From positions 162,330 to 226,329 of the forward strand of contig QANU01072020.1 of NCBI GenBank assembly GCA_003254905.1: DNA of 64,000 nt, in the 5' to 3' direction. The notes under the pieces were generated by a model that saw only the letters and a list, made by a program, of their open reading frames with translations, was not told the DNA's origin and did no database searches. Origin of the DNA: Nissolia schottii (taxonomy: Eukaryota; Streptophyta; Magnoliopsida; Fabales; Fabaceae). A program made the translations under genes and the position numbers. Positions 49,333 to 61,000 of the stretch are shown here, in pieces. The stretch's first letter is position 1. Each line of letters opens with the position of its first letter.

Positions 49333-50081
49333 AGCCTAGTGTTAGGAGCGAAACTGTTGTGCATCATGCCATGCAAGAATTGTATTAATAGACATAGGCC
49401 GACGTAATTTTTCATAAGTTCTTATTTCACACAATTAAAGTTACCCACAGTAAATTGAGTGAAAGAGAAAACTTGTAACTCAAAAGGCCAACATTGGCCT
49501 CAGTTAGGAATCCAAGAACAATAAACACTATCATATAATAAAAGACATGAATTAAAATGTCATTACATAAGTTATTCAACTTGCTAACATGAAACCCTAA
49601 AGAAAACTAATAAACCCCACAATATCGCCTATCTATCACGAGCAAACCGAAGTTGAGGGCGACCGGGACAGGTGGTCAGCAAGGATGCAAGAGCAGGAGC
49701 TCTGGAATTCTAGAAAGATAAAATTTTTAGAGAGATAATTGCAATTTAGGAAAATGAGAGGAGTGTTGTGGAATGGGGATTGGATTTAGTAAATTTAAAG
49801 GCTACGGGGGATGGATTCGCCAACACGGTTGGTGAATTTGTGCTAAAATCGCCAATCGGCGAATTTGGTTGAAATGGGCATTTAGGGTTTGTGTGAAAAT
49901 CGTCAACTGTGTTGGCAAATTCAACCCGAATTTGCCAATCGTGTTGGCGAATCTGACGTGGATGGCCACGCGTGTCGCGGAGTTTATGTCAGCCCAAACG
50001 GTGGTAGTTGCGTAATATGTTTTGAAAAAGGGATATTTTGGTAATTTGTCCATGTAACAGTGGCAAAAGAGTAAAAAACTC

Positions 50082-50940
50082 TTAAAGATGTCTTATGTTT
50101 GCAAAACAACTAGCAATAAAATAATAATGGTAACCATGGGACTTGTACTTCTACGGACTTAGTCAAGAAATGGTTGGAAGTGTAGTCGTAGAAGCTCCAC
50201 GTCCATATTTCCTCTAAAATTGTGTAAGGTTCACCTCACACTTTTTCCTAAGACAGCTTATCACAGTGTAAGTAGTATACTCAGTTAGAATTTTTTTTTT
50301 TTTGAATATAATACAAAGATGGTTCAAAAGCTCACATTATATAGAGTTTAGGGCCTAACAGGGTTAAAAAAACTTATCAGTATATTTTTTTATTTTAGAT
50401 TATACAAAAAGAAGTAGTAAAATCAAACACTACCTTTACTCATATTAGATTAAATGAGACTATGTATACACAATGTATACTGCTAGACTTGTAGTGTCAT
50501 ATCTTTTATGCCAAACTAAAATACTATTGTTTACTTATTAAATTGTTTGTGTGAAAAGAAGGTGTTTGTGCAACTTAACGTATTCCAGACGTAGGTCTGA
50601 AATAAAAAATTATCATATGAACTGTAGAAAAATCTAAGTCTAACGTGAATAATACTTCCTACACTTTCAGATATCACATAAAAAGGGGACTTGACAATTT
50701 TTGAGATGATATTCGGATCAGCATTATACAATAACTTAATTAACAAGATTGTTTGATCTTAAAGTGTTCCACATGGTCGTGTACATAAATTCATGTCACA
50801 ACTTAGTAATCCCGATCTAAGACATAGAAAAGTTCAGCACCAGCAAAGGTTAAAATCCACAGCAAAAAACATATGCTCTTAAACAACAATTATAGGCATC
50901 AGTAGTAAAACATGATAAGTGGACAAATGTAGTCTTCTAT
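50082..50940. other. AT-rich spacer
   Basis: No gene recognised between the long-inverted-end element and the replication-protein-A-like pseudogene. Confidence 0.4.
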
Positions 50941-53676
50941 TTAGAATGACCTTGATTTCTTCTTGCTTGTCCCCTTAAAGTCCTTAGAACTTGACATCTG
51001 AATGGGTAGATCGTTGTCCCCATCAGTTGAGCTATCTTTTTCCACCTTAAGCTGCCTTCGCTTGGCAAGTGTAATTAGTGATGATAATGTTTCAAACTCA
51101 TCAACAAAGTCCTACAACAAAAACGTTTATGAATTACATTACATATGTACACAATCTCACAATGGTAACTTTAATACGAAAGTTGAAATTCTATAAACCA
51201 ACAACTTTGAGAAGCACCTGATGAGTCCTATTAGGATTGCCATTGCTAAGATGCACACTCCCAATTTGAGTAAGGCTTTCATCAACACCCTACTAATCAT
51301 AGGGACAGTTTCCTAATGAATATTTGTACATGCATTCAATTGATTCAAGGCCAAAACAGTTTATGATTATACAATACAATGTAAACAATACTAAATATAC
51401 TTACAGCGGGATCACTTGAAAGCTGTTGAGTTGAGAAGCTGTCAATCAATGTATCATCTTCACAAATTTTCAGGACATTGTATGTCAAGTCCTATTCGTA
51501 TAAGTTTGAAGACTTCACATTGATCTTAAAAAAAAATTTAACGTCCAACAACGAATCTAATGTTGTCGGGTATGCATCATTGGGTTCAGCCTAACAGGAA
51601 AAATAAACAGACATAAATGATCAGTTTAAAGTTTAATATACTATGCAGTGACAATAACTGAACACTTTGTACTAAATAATTAGATATGCTCACATTTAAT
51701 CCCTTCACCTCAATAGATGTTTTCCCAACCAATTGAATAGACTCCTTATCCCACAAAACTAAATTCATACAACCAGGACAATCAGACATAATAACTTGAA
51801 TCCTATACCTGCAGCAGTAAAGAGTAAAATTAAATTCGGTATTGGTATCGAAAGCATTCTTTGCAAACTATCCTTTTTAGGCATCACTTGATAGTTAAAT
51901 GTTGTTAAAATTCACCTAATCTAGGCGGTTGCATCAGTTCGATCACAGTTTTTGCAGTAGAACTTTGTCCCAACTTGGTCAACCTTCTTTCGGCACCTTC
52001 TACATAACCGGTAGTACCAATCATCCTGTCCAGCATCAATTGATAGAATTGTACCAATGACCCAAAAAACTCATTCCTAAAATTTCAAACAAACACGTAC
52101 CTGTCAAGTTCAAGGCATTACAAACAACCAATCAAATAAATCACTAAAAGGCAAACCCACCATACAACAAAAAAAATTAACGTTTGAGCATACATCCTCA
52201 GAATTGATGACTTCCTCAACAGTCTTTACCAAAACCAAACCACGATTTATTTCATCAGATGCACTATGAAATGTTTGGGACGATACTTGACTTATCCTCT
52301 GAGAAATTGATTGGCCTGAATCAATTAACCTGTGCAGTAAAAGGAAAATTTTTTTAGAGACACAATTAATTGAATAGTTTCATATTGTGATTGTCTACAA
52401 TCTTAACCAACTCTCATTACTGTTACCTTTGCCTAAAGTTTAGGACCTCTAGAATGTCTGGATTGACAATAATGGCAAAAGCATAAAAACTACTTTGAAT
52501 GTTGACCTTTCCTAAAATCATTAAAATAAAGACTTAAATATCTGAAATATGAAAAAATAAACACAACACAGAATAACAGGTGACACAAACAATATTTCTG
52601 ATTAAGGCTAACACAAGGGTTGGTTACCCAAGAATTTGTTCTTCTTAAACAACTGAAGTACGACAATGAGTGGTTCTGGTAGATCACATTCCAGTAATAG
52701 AATCAACTGATCCACTAAATCTCCAAATAGAGTGCAGCTAAGCCGGTTGTGGCTAAGCAAAAACATAATAGAGTATATTTAGTTTTACATAGTGATAGTA
52801 CTCAAAAATCTCGTCAAGTATATAAATCAAGTTTCACAGAAATTAAAAACGACTTACTCAGTGTCTTCAATATAAACTACCAAACGCTGACTTGTATCAC
52901 CTTTTTGTGTAAGCATCTGCTTTGGTTCCTCTTTACCAACAATCTCACCCAAAACATCTAATTCCAAGGTCAGGTAAAGGGATACGCAACATTATAATAA
53001 ATATACATTCAATATAATCATTCGTAACTATCAGGTAATATTAATGACCAAACCTTTAGCAATTTTAAAAGTATGAGATAAAAACTGGCTGAACAGTTCA
53101 AACTCGCTAATCTCCTCATCATTCATGATGTTAGTAATATTGAGGAAGTTGAACTTTGTTGCCAGAAAAGGAACTTCATCGAGCAGCCTCACCATTGTTC
53201 TCCTGAGGAATGTGAGCGCCTGTGATGCGATGTCTTAACCTAACAACTATTCGCACTAATAATGAAGTTTTGAACGGAATAAAATTTCCCTTCACTTAAA
53301 GTGGACTTAAAATGGTTAAATAATTTTTTTGGCACAGTTGCGTGAATACAGTCTCTTTAAAAAAAAATTAGAGGGTAAACTTCATCAACAAAACCCTTGA
53401 TGGAAGAAGGAGAATTTTAACATTTTTTTCAAACGGAAATCTGCTATTAGCAACAGAGCACAAACAGAAGTGTCAACCCTGTTACTTAACTTGTGGTAAG
53501 GCAAAAAAAAAAGAGGATAGAGTTACCTTCTTATCAACAAAAATCATCTCCATTGAGAAAATTTCTGCCTTGTTGTCCTTGTTAGGAACATTCCATAGCC
53601 GAATTATGTAGACCTTGAACAACCATGGAAGTTTGGTTGGCTTAGTCATGCTAATGAGATCATATCTCGCATCCAT
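50941..53676 (-). pseudogene. Replication protein A 70-kDa-like (OB-fold) gene, disabled
   Basis: Read right to left, exon-like pieces: 53527-53676 (MDARYDLISMTKPTK, an N-terminal OB-fold start), 53054-53219, 52858-52957 (DVLGEIVGKEEPKQMLT), 52628-52752 (RLSCTLFGDLVDQLILL), 52427-52511, 52194-52329, a piece near 51925-52080 with a zinc-finger-like RLCRRCRKK and FYCKNC pair, 51694-51808 (SDCPGCMNLVLWDKES), 51405-51590, about 51219-51291, and 50941-51112 with a basic tail and stop. Splice sites and phases fit well through the first six. The zinc-finger piece then does not join in phase and carries an in-frame stop after RTDATA, and the 51405-51590 piece has another after NLYE. This family binds single-stranded DNA and is greatly expanded in plants, partly because Helitrons carry copies. 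A Helitron end lies just upstream. Confidence 0.7.
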
Positions 53677-54048
53677 TACGGTACGAAATAAACCTGAAGG
53701 AATACCAACATAGGTTTAAAAATTAGTTCATCACACATACATAGTGAAGAACAATTTAAAAACAAAAAAGAAAGCAAGCTGCTATACTTACAGGTGAAGA
53801 TTTCCCTTAAAAACAAGAAAGAAAGGAAGTTGTTCTAGATTCTTACCTATTACTACACTTTTGATGAAGGAGATATACAGGTGGAAGTGGACACGTCCCT
53901 GTGCTTCTGAATGTGTTATATGGCTTCATAAATAAAAAAAACAAAAACTTAAAAAATGCTTTTGGGCGGGAAAATGAAGCTTGGGGAGACGACACATGTC
54001 CTAAAATTTAGGGAAACAGTGATGGGACTATCCATCTATTATGATATA

Positions 54049-54085
54049 CTAGATTCTATACCCGCGCGATGTGCGGAGTGATTTT
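54049..54085 (-). mobile_element. Helitron 3' terminus (element extends to the right)
   Basis: On the minus strand the sequence reads CCGCACATCGCGCGG, nine bases, then CTAG, then T. This is the Helitron 3' signature: a GC hairpin about ten bases before CTRR, inserted before T. The element would extend to the right of 54049, towards about 55-56 kb; its TC end was not located. No helicase gene was seen, so it would be non-autonomous. Confidence 0.6.
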
Positions 54086-56338
54086 AATATCTATAATATA
54101 GAAAAAAAGGAATATCTTTATTAAATTTAAGTTAATTTTTTACTAACAAACACTTAAATGAGATATCCACGAAGCACATACATATATCCTAATAATAATT
54201 GTACATCATATTTAATATTATATTGTTCCAACTCAGATACAATGAAAGTTTGACAACACTCTAAGAACAACATAGATAATCATATAATCATAGTTCATTA
54301 CACAAAGTTAAATACTAAACGTAGTATGTCGATATTTAAGTCATGGCTATTTCTGGCATTGGAATGACTTGATCCAGACCTACAAATTAAATAACATAGT
54401 GAAATTCTTTATATTTGGACCAATAGACTTAACTACACAATGTTCAAATGAAACGTTGTCAATTCATATGCAAGTTATTCGAAGTTTAATATACATAATA
54501 TATCTAACCTTTGATTTCATTTGATCTTCTAATAGGTTGGTCAATGGAGTTTGTCATTGTTATGATCAACCACTAAGACATTAATCATGATTGGTTCATT
54601 GAATCACTAATAACTAAAGCTAATAGTAATAGATGCAATTGTCTTGTTAATGGAGATTTCCAACTAAACTATATCATTGAATACTATGTTCTAAATATTA
54701 AATTATATCATAGAATATTATATTCTAACTGAGAGAGTAACTATACTATATTCTAAATAACTAAAAGGGGGTTTTCAATTCTGATAAAAGCTCATAGAAT
54801 ACTTACATTGTCTTGTCCTCTTGGTTCTCCCATTGAAACAAATGCAATTAACTAATCAGTCCACATCAAAATAATAAGTTCGTGATAAATCTTACTTTTA
54901 AATCCTTCCCCTTAAAAACTGCTAAATGGTTGTGCAATTACGAAAAGCAAGTGTACTTTTGAACTACCTTTTGCTAGATTTAAGGGTGGCCTCTTCAAAA
55001 ACTATTGATTAGGGCTAATATACTTAAAAGCATGCCCTACTTGTGGATATAATATATAAAACATTCATCAATAGTTTTCAACATTTTACAGCAACAACCT
55101 TAACGCATCTAATTTCGTTGTTGTTGGGTCCAAAACTAATGGAATCACCGACTTATGGTGCACAATGTTTAGATTTTTTTCTTTTTGTAAAACAAACATT
55201 AACAACGGTAAGCTGATAAAAGACAATCAATCTCATGAAACAAAGTACTTAAACCCCATGATGACTAAGGACGTTATACCTTTTTCACTTGAACAATCTT
55301 GTTACTTGACATTTGAAAAATGTTAATCAATTTTTTTTATCACAGGTGAAATCACCTAACCATTTATAACAGTCCTCATTCTCAATAAGTTTCTCTATAA
55401 CACCATATCTTTCTCTCTGTTCGTGAGAGGCACAAACCTTTGCTTCTTCTGCAGATAGGAAACAGGAGCTTTTGATTTGTGCAAAACCTGAAATGACAAA
55501 AAAAACCCTAATTTCCCAAATCAATAAGAGGATTTTCTTGGGGGTTTAAAATTCTTGGAACTGAAACAAAAGAAAGGATAAACGAAATGCATTTTGGGGA
55601 TTGCAAACGTGCTCGATTCAGATGTGAGGTTCCAATATTGTTGCTTTAGATTTGTTGTGAGGCACAAAGCAAATAATGAGAGGCACAAACCTTTGATTCT
55701 TCAGCAGATAGGAAACATGAGCTTTTGATTTGTGCAAAACCACCATGAAGCTGTGATAATGAGAGGGAACACACACGTTGACACCCAATCCACACCTTGT
55801 TGCTTCAAATGTTGTAGGTTCAGATGCTTTGGTTTAGAGATTGTTGTTTCAGATTTGTTGGGAGACAGATGTTAAAATGCAGCTTTTGGCCAATGCTGTA
55901 GTTTAGCAAAAGTAACATGATGTGTGGGAAAGGATTGGGCCTTGTACGGAAGAGCATGAAGCAGAGAACGCGCACGTGACGGATTGGGTGGCACAAATTG
56001 GGCGGGAAATTTTTTGGTGATAGGCTGACACGTGNCCATGCGGATTGGGTTCAAAAAAATTTCCTGCTGTGCTGATTTGTTTATTTTTTTATTTTTTTTG
56101 TTTTGGGCCCCAGAACATCCCTTTGTTTTTTTTGTTTCGTTTTTGTTTCAGTTTGGGACTTAGGCCAACTGGGGGTTTGAAAATTATTTTCCTTTATTTT
56201 GCTGATCTGTTTTTTTTTATTGTTTCTTTTTTTTTTCGGGCTGTGTGTTTTGGGCCCAAAGCATCTTTGCTTTATTATTTGCTATAACGAAAAAATAAAT
56301 AAATAGAAAAAGGGGAGGAATAACACAAAAGTAAAAAT
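54086..56338. other. Probable Helitron interior and spacer
   Basis: No gene recognised. It contains a 64-bp direct repeat (55425-55488 and 55678-55741, starting GAGAGGCACAAACCTTTG), an ambiguous base at 56035, and two tandem, diverged T-rich units with TTTTGGGCCC at about 56070-56130 and 56200-56270. Confidence 0.4.
55425..55741. repeat. 64-bp direct repeat pair
   Basis: Copies at 55425-55488 and 55678-55741, both running from GAGAGGCACAAACCTTTG to TTTTGATTTGTGCAAAACC with few differences, about 250 bp apart. Confidence 0.75.
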
Positions 56339-56799
56339 GTTAGCTTAGTCGTGATGAGTTTTTAACTCATTTTAGAGCATCTGAGTTGTGATAGCTTGAT
56401 ACTCTAAACTTTTTAGTTTAATTAATACAAAAAAAATTTTGACATGAAAATAAATTAGTTAGTTGAGTCATGACGACTTGTTAACCATATGTTTTTAGAG
56501 TTATGCTCTAAAACTATTTTTTAATTAATTAACACACAAATATTTTTTAGAGAGAACTACGTTGTTTTGAGTTCCTCGTTGCATCGGAGGATACGTATGA
56601 ACGCAAGTTGAGCCAAAATTAATTTTCATAATGTTTGTTCCACGTGTAAATAATTTGTTTTTTTATTAACATCTTATTTATTTTTTTATAAAAAAATATT
56701 TGAACAAATTTTTAATAACAAAAATGCTAATTAAGTCGCGACATCTTGTTAACTCGCGTTAGAGCATCTGAGTTGCGACAACTTGATACTCTAAATTTT
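56339..56799. repeat. Three degenerate copies of a dyad-rich motif
   Basis: Copies at about 56339-56409, 56454-56530 and 56726-56799 share GTYGYGAYNNCTTGTTAAC, TTAGAGCATCTGAGTTGYGA and a CTTGATACTCTAAA end; the middle copy is the most diverged. No coding sense. Confidence 0.55.
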
Positions 56800-57573
56800 C
56801 TCAAATTTTCTTTTAGAGATTATAAATAATTTGCACAATTAAGTTTTTGCCCTTCGCGCATGATCAACTCCCGAACCCAAGCTCAAATTAGATTAGTTTC
56901 TCTCAATAAATTTTTTTTTTGATTTTTCCTTATTTAAATAAAATTAGTAGCGACACCATTGAATTTCATTTTCTTTTAAAATCTCATCGCCTTCCTGCCG
57001 CGATCACTGTCGCGTTAGGTCCATCCATCCATATTCATCCATAACGAACAAGCAAATATCTAGGAAGCACTAGTAAACAAAAAATAGTTAATGTATTTTA
57101 CATCTTTATCTTAGTTTCTGAATTTTATAAATATTGAACTCGTTACTCAAATTAATCTTTAAATATTTGAAATATTATTTTAAATAGTCTGACCAATATA
57201 ACTATTTTTTTTAGAACATAAAAATGATTGATGGAAAAACTAATTATTGCAAAATTCACAAATTAACATAGTTGTTTTTCAAAGTTGAGAGGCCAGATCA
57301 TATAATTGAATTAAAATAACCACATCCACTTTTCTACATTTTCTATCATTAGTTGTCACACTTTATAGGTGCTACAAACCAGCATTCCTTATGTTGGCCT
57401 ATTAATTACTAAAATTTATTTTATGGGTTTTAGGTTAAGAATACTTAAATAATAAGTTTTGAATTGATAAAATATTTAATATCTTTAAAAATATATAAAT
57501 TTTAGATTTTTTAATACAAATCTATTATTTATGCGGTTTTCTTAAACAAGTGATGGAAAATTCTTATTTTATT
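56800..57573. other. AT-rich spacer
   Basis: No gene or bounded repeat recognised up to the third MITE copy. Confidence 0.4.
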
Positions 57574-57951
57574 AAGTGATTTTTTAGCTACTTTATGAGG
57601 TAAATATCTTATAATATCTAATTTAATTATTTTTAATAATTTTTATAAATAAATTTATTGATTTTTGTTATTATGTCATTTTTTTATATGATTGTAATAA
57701 ATTTTTTATTAGTCAAATCATTAGAAGAGTAAACTTATAAAAGGTTTAAAGATTTGGAGATTACTATGATCTTTTTATAAATATTATATTAAAAAATATT
57801 AATTTATTATATTAAATTATATAATTCATTAATATGTCATATTAAATTATGAAATAATAATAAAAATTAATAAATTTAATTATAAAAAATATTATAAATA
57901 GTTAAATTAAATATTATAAACTATTTACCCACCAGATGGCTAAGAAACCCC
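57574..57951. mobile_element. MITE copy 3 (378 bp) of the 9-bp-duplication family
   Basis: The left end AAGTGATTTTTTAGCTACTT and the complement of the right end, GGGGTTTCTTAGCCATCTGG, are related to the ends of copies 1 and 2. The core is shared with copy 2 (ATATGATTGTAATAAATTTT, and AGGTTTAAAGATTTG against AGGTTTAAAAGTTTG). The 9 bp TATTTTATT flank both sides exactly (57565-57573 and 57952-57960). It lies about 120 bp upstream of the CLPTM1 gene, in its likely promoter. Confidence 0.85.
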
Positions 57952-58075
57952 TATTTTATTAATCATTTTATGTGAAATAAATAACAGTAAGATATATTTT
58001 TCTTCTTTGTCGAATCCATCACACTGAGACTGCGCGCACACACGCTCACTCTCTCTCCCGCCGTCCATAACGAAA

Positions 58076-61000
58076 ATGCCACCACCGCCGGCCGTAGAAG
58101 GAGGCGGCGGTCAAGCGACACAACGGCCGCAGCAGCAGCAAAGAGGTTTCGGCCAAACCGTCACCGGAATCATACGCGTGGCGGTGTTCTGGTACTTCGC
58201 CTCCAGGATGTTCTCTCCCAACAAGCCCGCAACCACCACCACCACCACCACCTCCGAGCAATCCCCCGCTCTGATGTCCAATCTCTTCCAGAAAGGCCAG
58301 CCTCTCGACATGTGGCTCTACCTCTCCGAGAATCGCAACTTCCACGATTTCGGTAGCGAAACTTCGCTCGCGTGGCACGAAACCAATATCCCCTACGCTT
58401 CTTGGGGACCTCACAGCACCAGATCTCTCGCTCTCCAATATCAACCTTCTCAGGTTTCTCAGATGAATTTTCAAACTATTTCTCATTTTTCCCTCTTTCG
58501 TATAGCGTAATTTTATGATATTAGAGTTGTTCTGTTTTTATTTTTTATTTTTTTTCAGGCTTTGAAGAACAATGGGAGTTTATATGCTCATGTGTACTTT
58601 GCGCATTCTGGATTCTCACCTGACCCTAACGACCCCGAATACCAGCCTCAAGCAGCATTTGGAAGAACACATTGTAACTAACACTTTTTTTAGTTAATTA
58701 ATTAATTTTGAAATTGTGTAAACTTAATCTGTGATTATTGGTTTCAGCTCTGATGAAATACTTGCCCAAGAAAAAAGCAGATAAAAGGAAGAGTCTGTTG
58801 GGGAGTTCACCAGATTCTAATGTTGAAGGGCACGTGGCCTCTGAGGTTTGTTCTTCACTCATGTGCTTTGTATGATAATTAGCTTTAAGCCAGCTTGTCT
58901 AATTGTTTATTTGTTTAATTCTTTTTTTTGGATGCCGAGGGCACCTCATCAAGGACACATGACATGCTAATAAATGTGAAAGCGAATGTTCCGGTCAACT
59001 GTGGTCTGAGTTCGTGAGGCCGTGCCTAGCAGGAGATTATCTAATATTCTGTTGAAGCACGGATCTGTATTTAGTATTATTTTTGTTTTATGTCTGTCTG
59101 GTAATGGAAAACAAGTACTCTTTCTAGAGAACAGAGAATACTATGGCATGGAATGGAATGCCTTCAGAAGACAGAAAATTAATGCCAAACCATGTGGAGA
59201 AAAGAGGGAAGAAAGAGAGTATGGATGTCATTTATATCCATGCAGGATAAATGTAATTCAACATGACAATCCGTCAGCCTTTTCCTCTTCATCGAGCCTT
59301 TGGAAGGAGCATATTGTTTTCAGTCCATTATCATTCAGTTCCAACTAACATTTAGAAGTTCTGAAAATAACTTGGGGTTGATATATGCTTCTATAGTTCT
59401 ATATTAAATGGTCCAGAAGTGATGATGCCTCTAGATCCCGTCCTGTTGATTTTACTTAGTTTGTCTATGAGTAACTGCTCACGCCAATCCTTTTTACGTA
59501 CTGTGTCACATTCATTTTTTAGTTATATGGGACTGAGTATTGAATAGTAAAATGTTAGCTAGAAAATAAACTCATGTTGTGGACATGAGGATGTTGCATT
59601 GGATGAATGGACAAATTAGACAAGATAGGATTAGAAATGAATGCAATAGGAAGAAAGTTGGGGTAACACCTGTCGCAGAAAAGATGGTAGAATCCCGTAT
59701 TTAAGTGGTTTGGACATGTGAAGAAAAGACCTGAAAAAGCCTCAGTAAGGAGCGTAGATCAAATGAAGGGTAACCCATTAGTTTAAGGTAGAAGGAGACC
59801 TAGAAATATCATAAAGGAAACGATTATACAAGATTTAGAGGTCAATGGTTTGCATGAAAACATGGTCCTTGACAAACTAGAGCGTCGTTTGATCCATGTA
59901 GCCAATCTCACGTAGTGAGAAAAGGCTTAGTTGTTGTTGTTGTCACATTCATTTTTTAGCTGGCTAATATTCAGTATTCACTCCTTCATACCATGATTTA
60001 TTAGTTCGGATTTCATGTGATGATCCCAATATGGATATTTTTGGGTTGTGCTAGGTGGCTGATGATTCTCAAGATGATTCAGAGGAAGATGGCCCTGTGG
60101 AGTGGGTTTCATATTGGAAGCCAAATATAACGATCAATTTGGTCTCTGACTTCACACAGTATGTTTCTTGCAATTCATTCAATTATCGGGTCCATTTATT
60201 TAATTTGGAAGTATTTTTTCATATATATTTTCTAATTTTCATGCATTCATAGTTTCTGTATAAAATGATGACCTCTGACAAGGGTGGCAGAATAGTGAAA
60301 AACGGAGTCTCTTTCTTAGAGAACCTTTTAGACTTCTGTTTTACATTTTCCCTTCACATTTTGTAGTTGCCATTTTGATAGAATACCCGTTAATAGATTT
60401 GTTTTTTACTACATGCCGCTTATGATTAAGTTACCTTTTCCCTGTTTTCAGGTACCCCAAAAATGGTGCCCCACCAAACATTGCTCCACGTATCCTTGAC
60501 ATTTACATCTTTTGCTAATTCTAACTTCTTTTTTGTTTTTCATTTTCTTTGACTATATTTTCTTATTCCATCTCTAGTATTCAAAAGAATTTTGTTCAAA
60601 TTATGTATGATTAATGTACTCATATAAATTAATGGAGAACTTTTAGATAGCAGGGGCGTTTGTAATTAAATATTTTTGTTGTAACTTCCTCCATATATGT
60701 ATGATTTTTTCTTTTTATTCTAATTTTTTACTTTCTTTTTGTGATCTTCAAAAATGCATATTCTTGCTCTCCTTTCCTATTTAATTGTTTTGTTGTGGAG
60801 TGCAAGTTAACTGATGATATGTCTGAGTTTCCTTAACTTTGGATGTGCAGACTTGAGCATTGATCCTATCACAGGGAACTACTACCCAGCTGTTTATTTT
60901 AATGAGTTCTGGTTACTCAGGGATAAGCTGATACCAATGAATGAGACAGTGACTGAGCTACTGCTTAATCTGGAAGTCGGTCCCATCAGTATGACAAAGT

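Larger units (their letters stand above)
48417..50081. mobile_element. 1.67-kb element with about 280-bp inverted ends and palindromic sub-repeats
   Basis: The left arm, 48417 to about 48697, opens GAGTTTTTTATTCTTTTGCC. The right arm, about 49776 to 50081, is its inverted copy (complement of GAGTTTTTTACTCTTTTGCC). The arms match over nearly their whole length, including TTTGGGCTGACNT and GACGTGGATGG-type blocks. Each arm holds three or four copies of a small palindrome, ATTCGCCAANCNNGTTGGCGAAT. Between the arms lie a proline-rich coding remnant and a telomere-like tract. No transposase and no clear target duplication were found, so the superfamily is open; long inverted ends suggest a Mutator-like or foldback element. 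One ambiguous base lies at 49083. Confidence 0.75.

Noticed and set aside
54900-55560. Minus-strand frame at 55327-55524 as a gene
   Set aside because: No homology recognised and it lies in probable Helitron interior; its core overlaps the 64-bp repeat.
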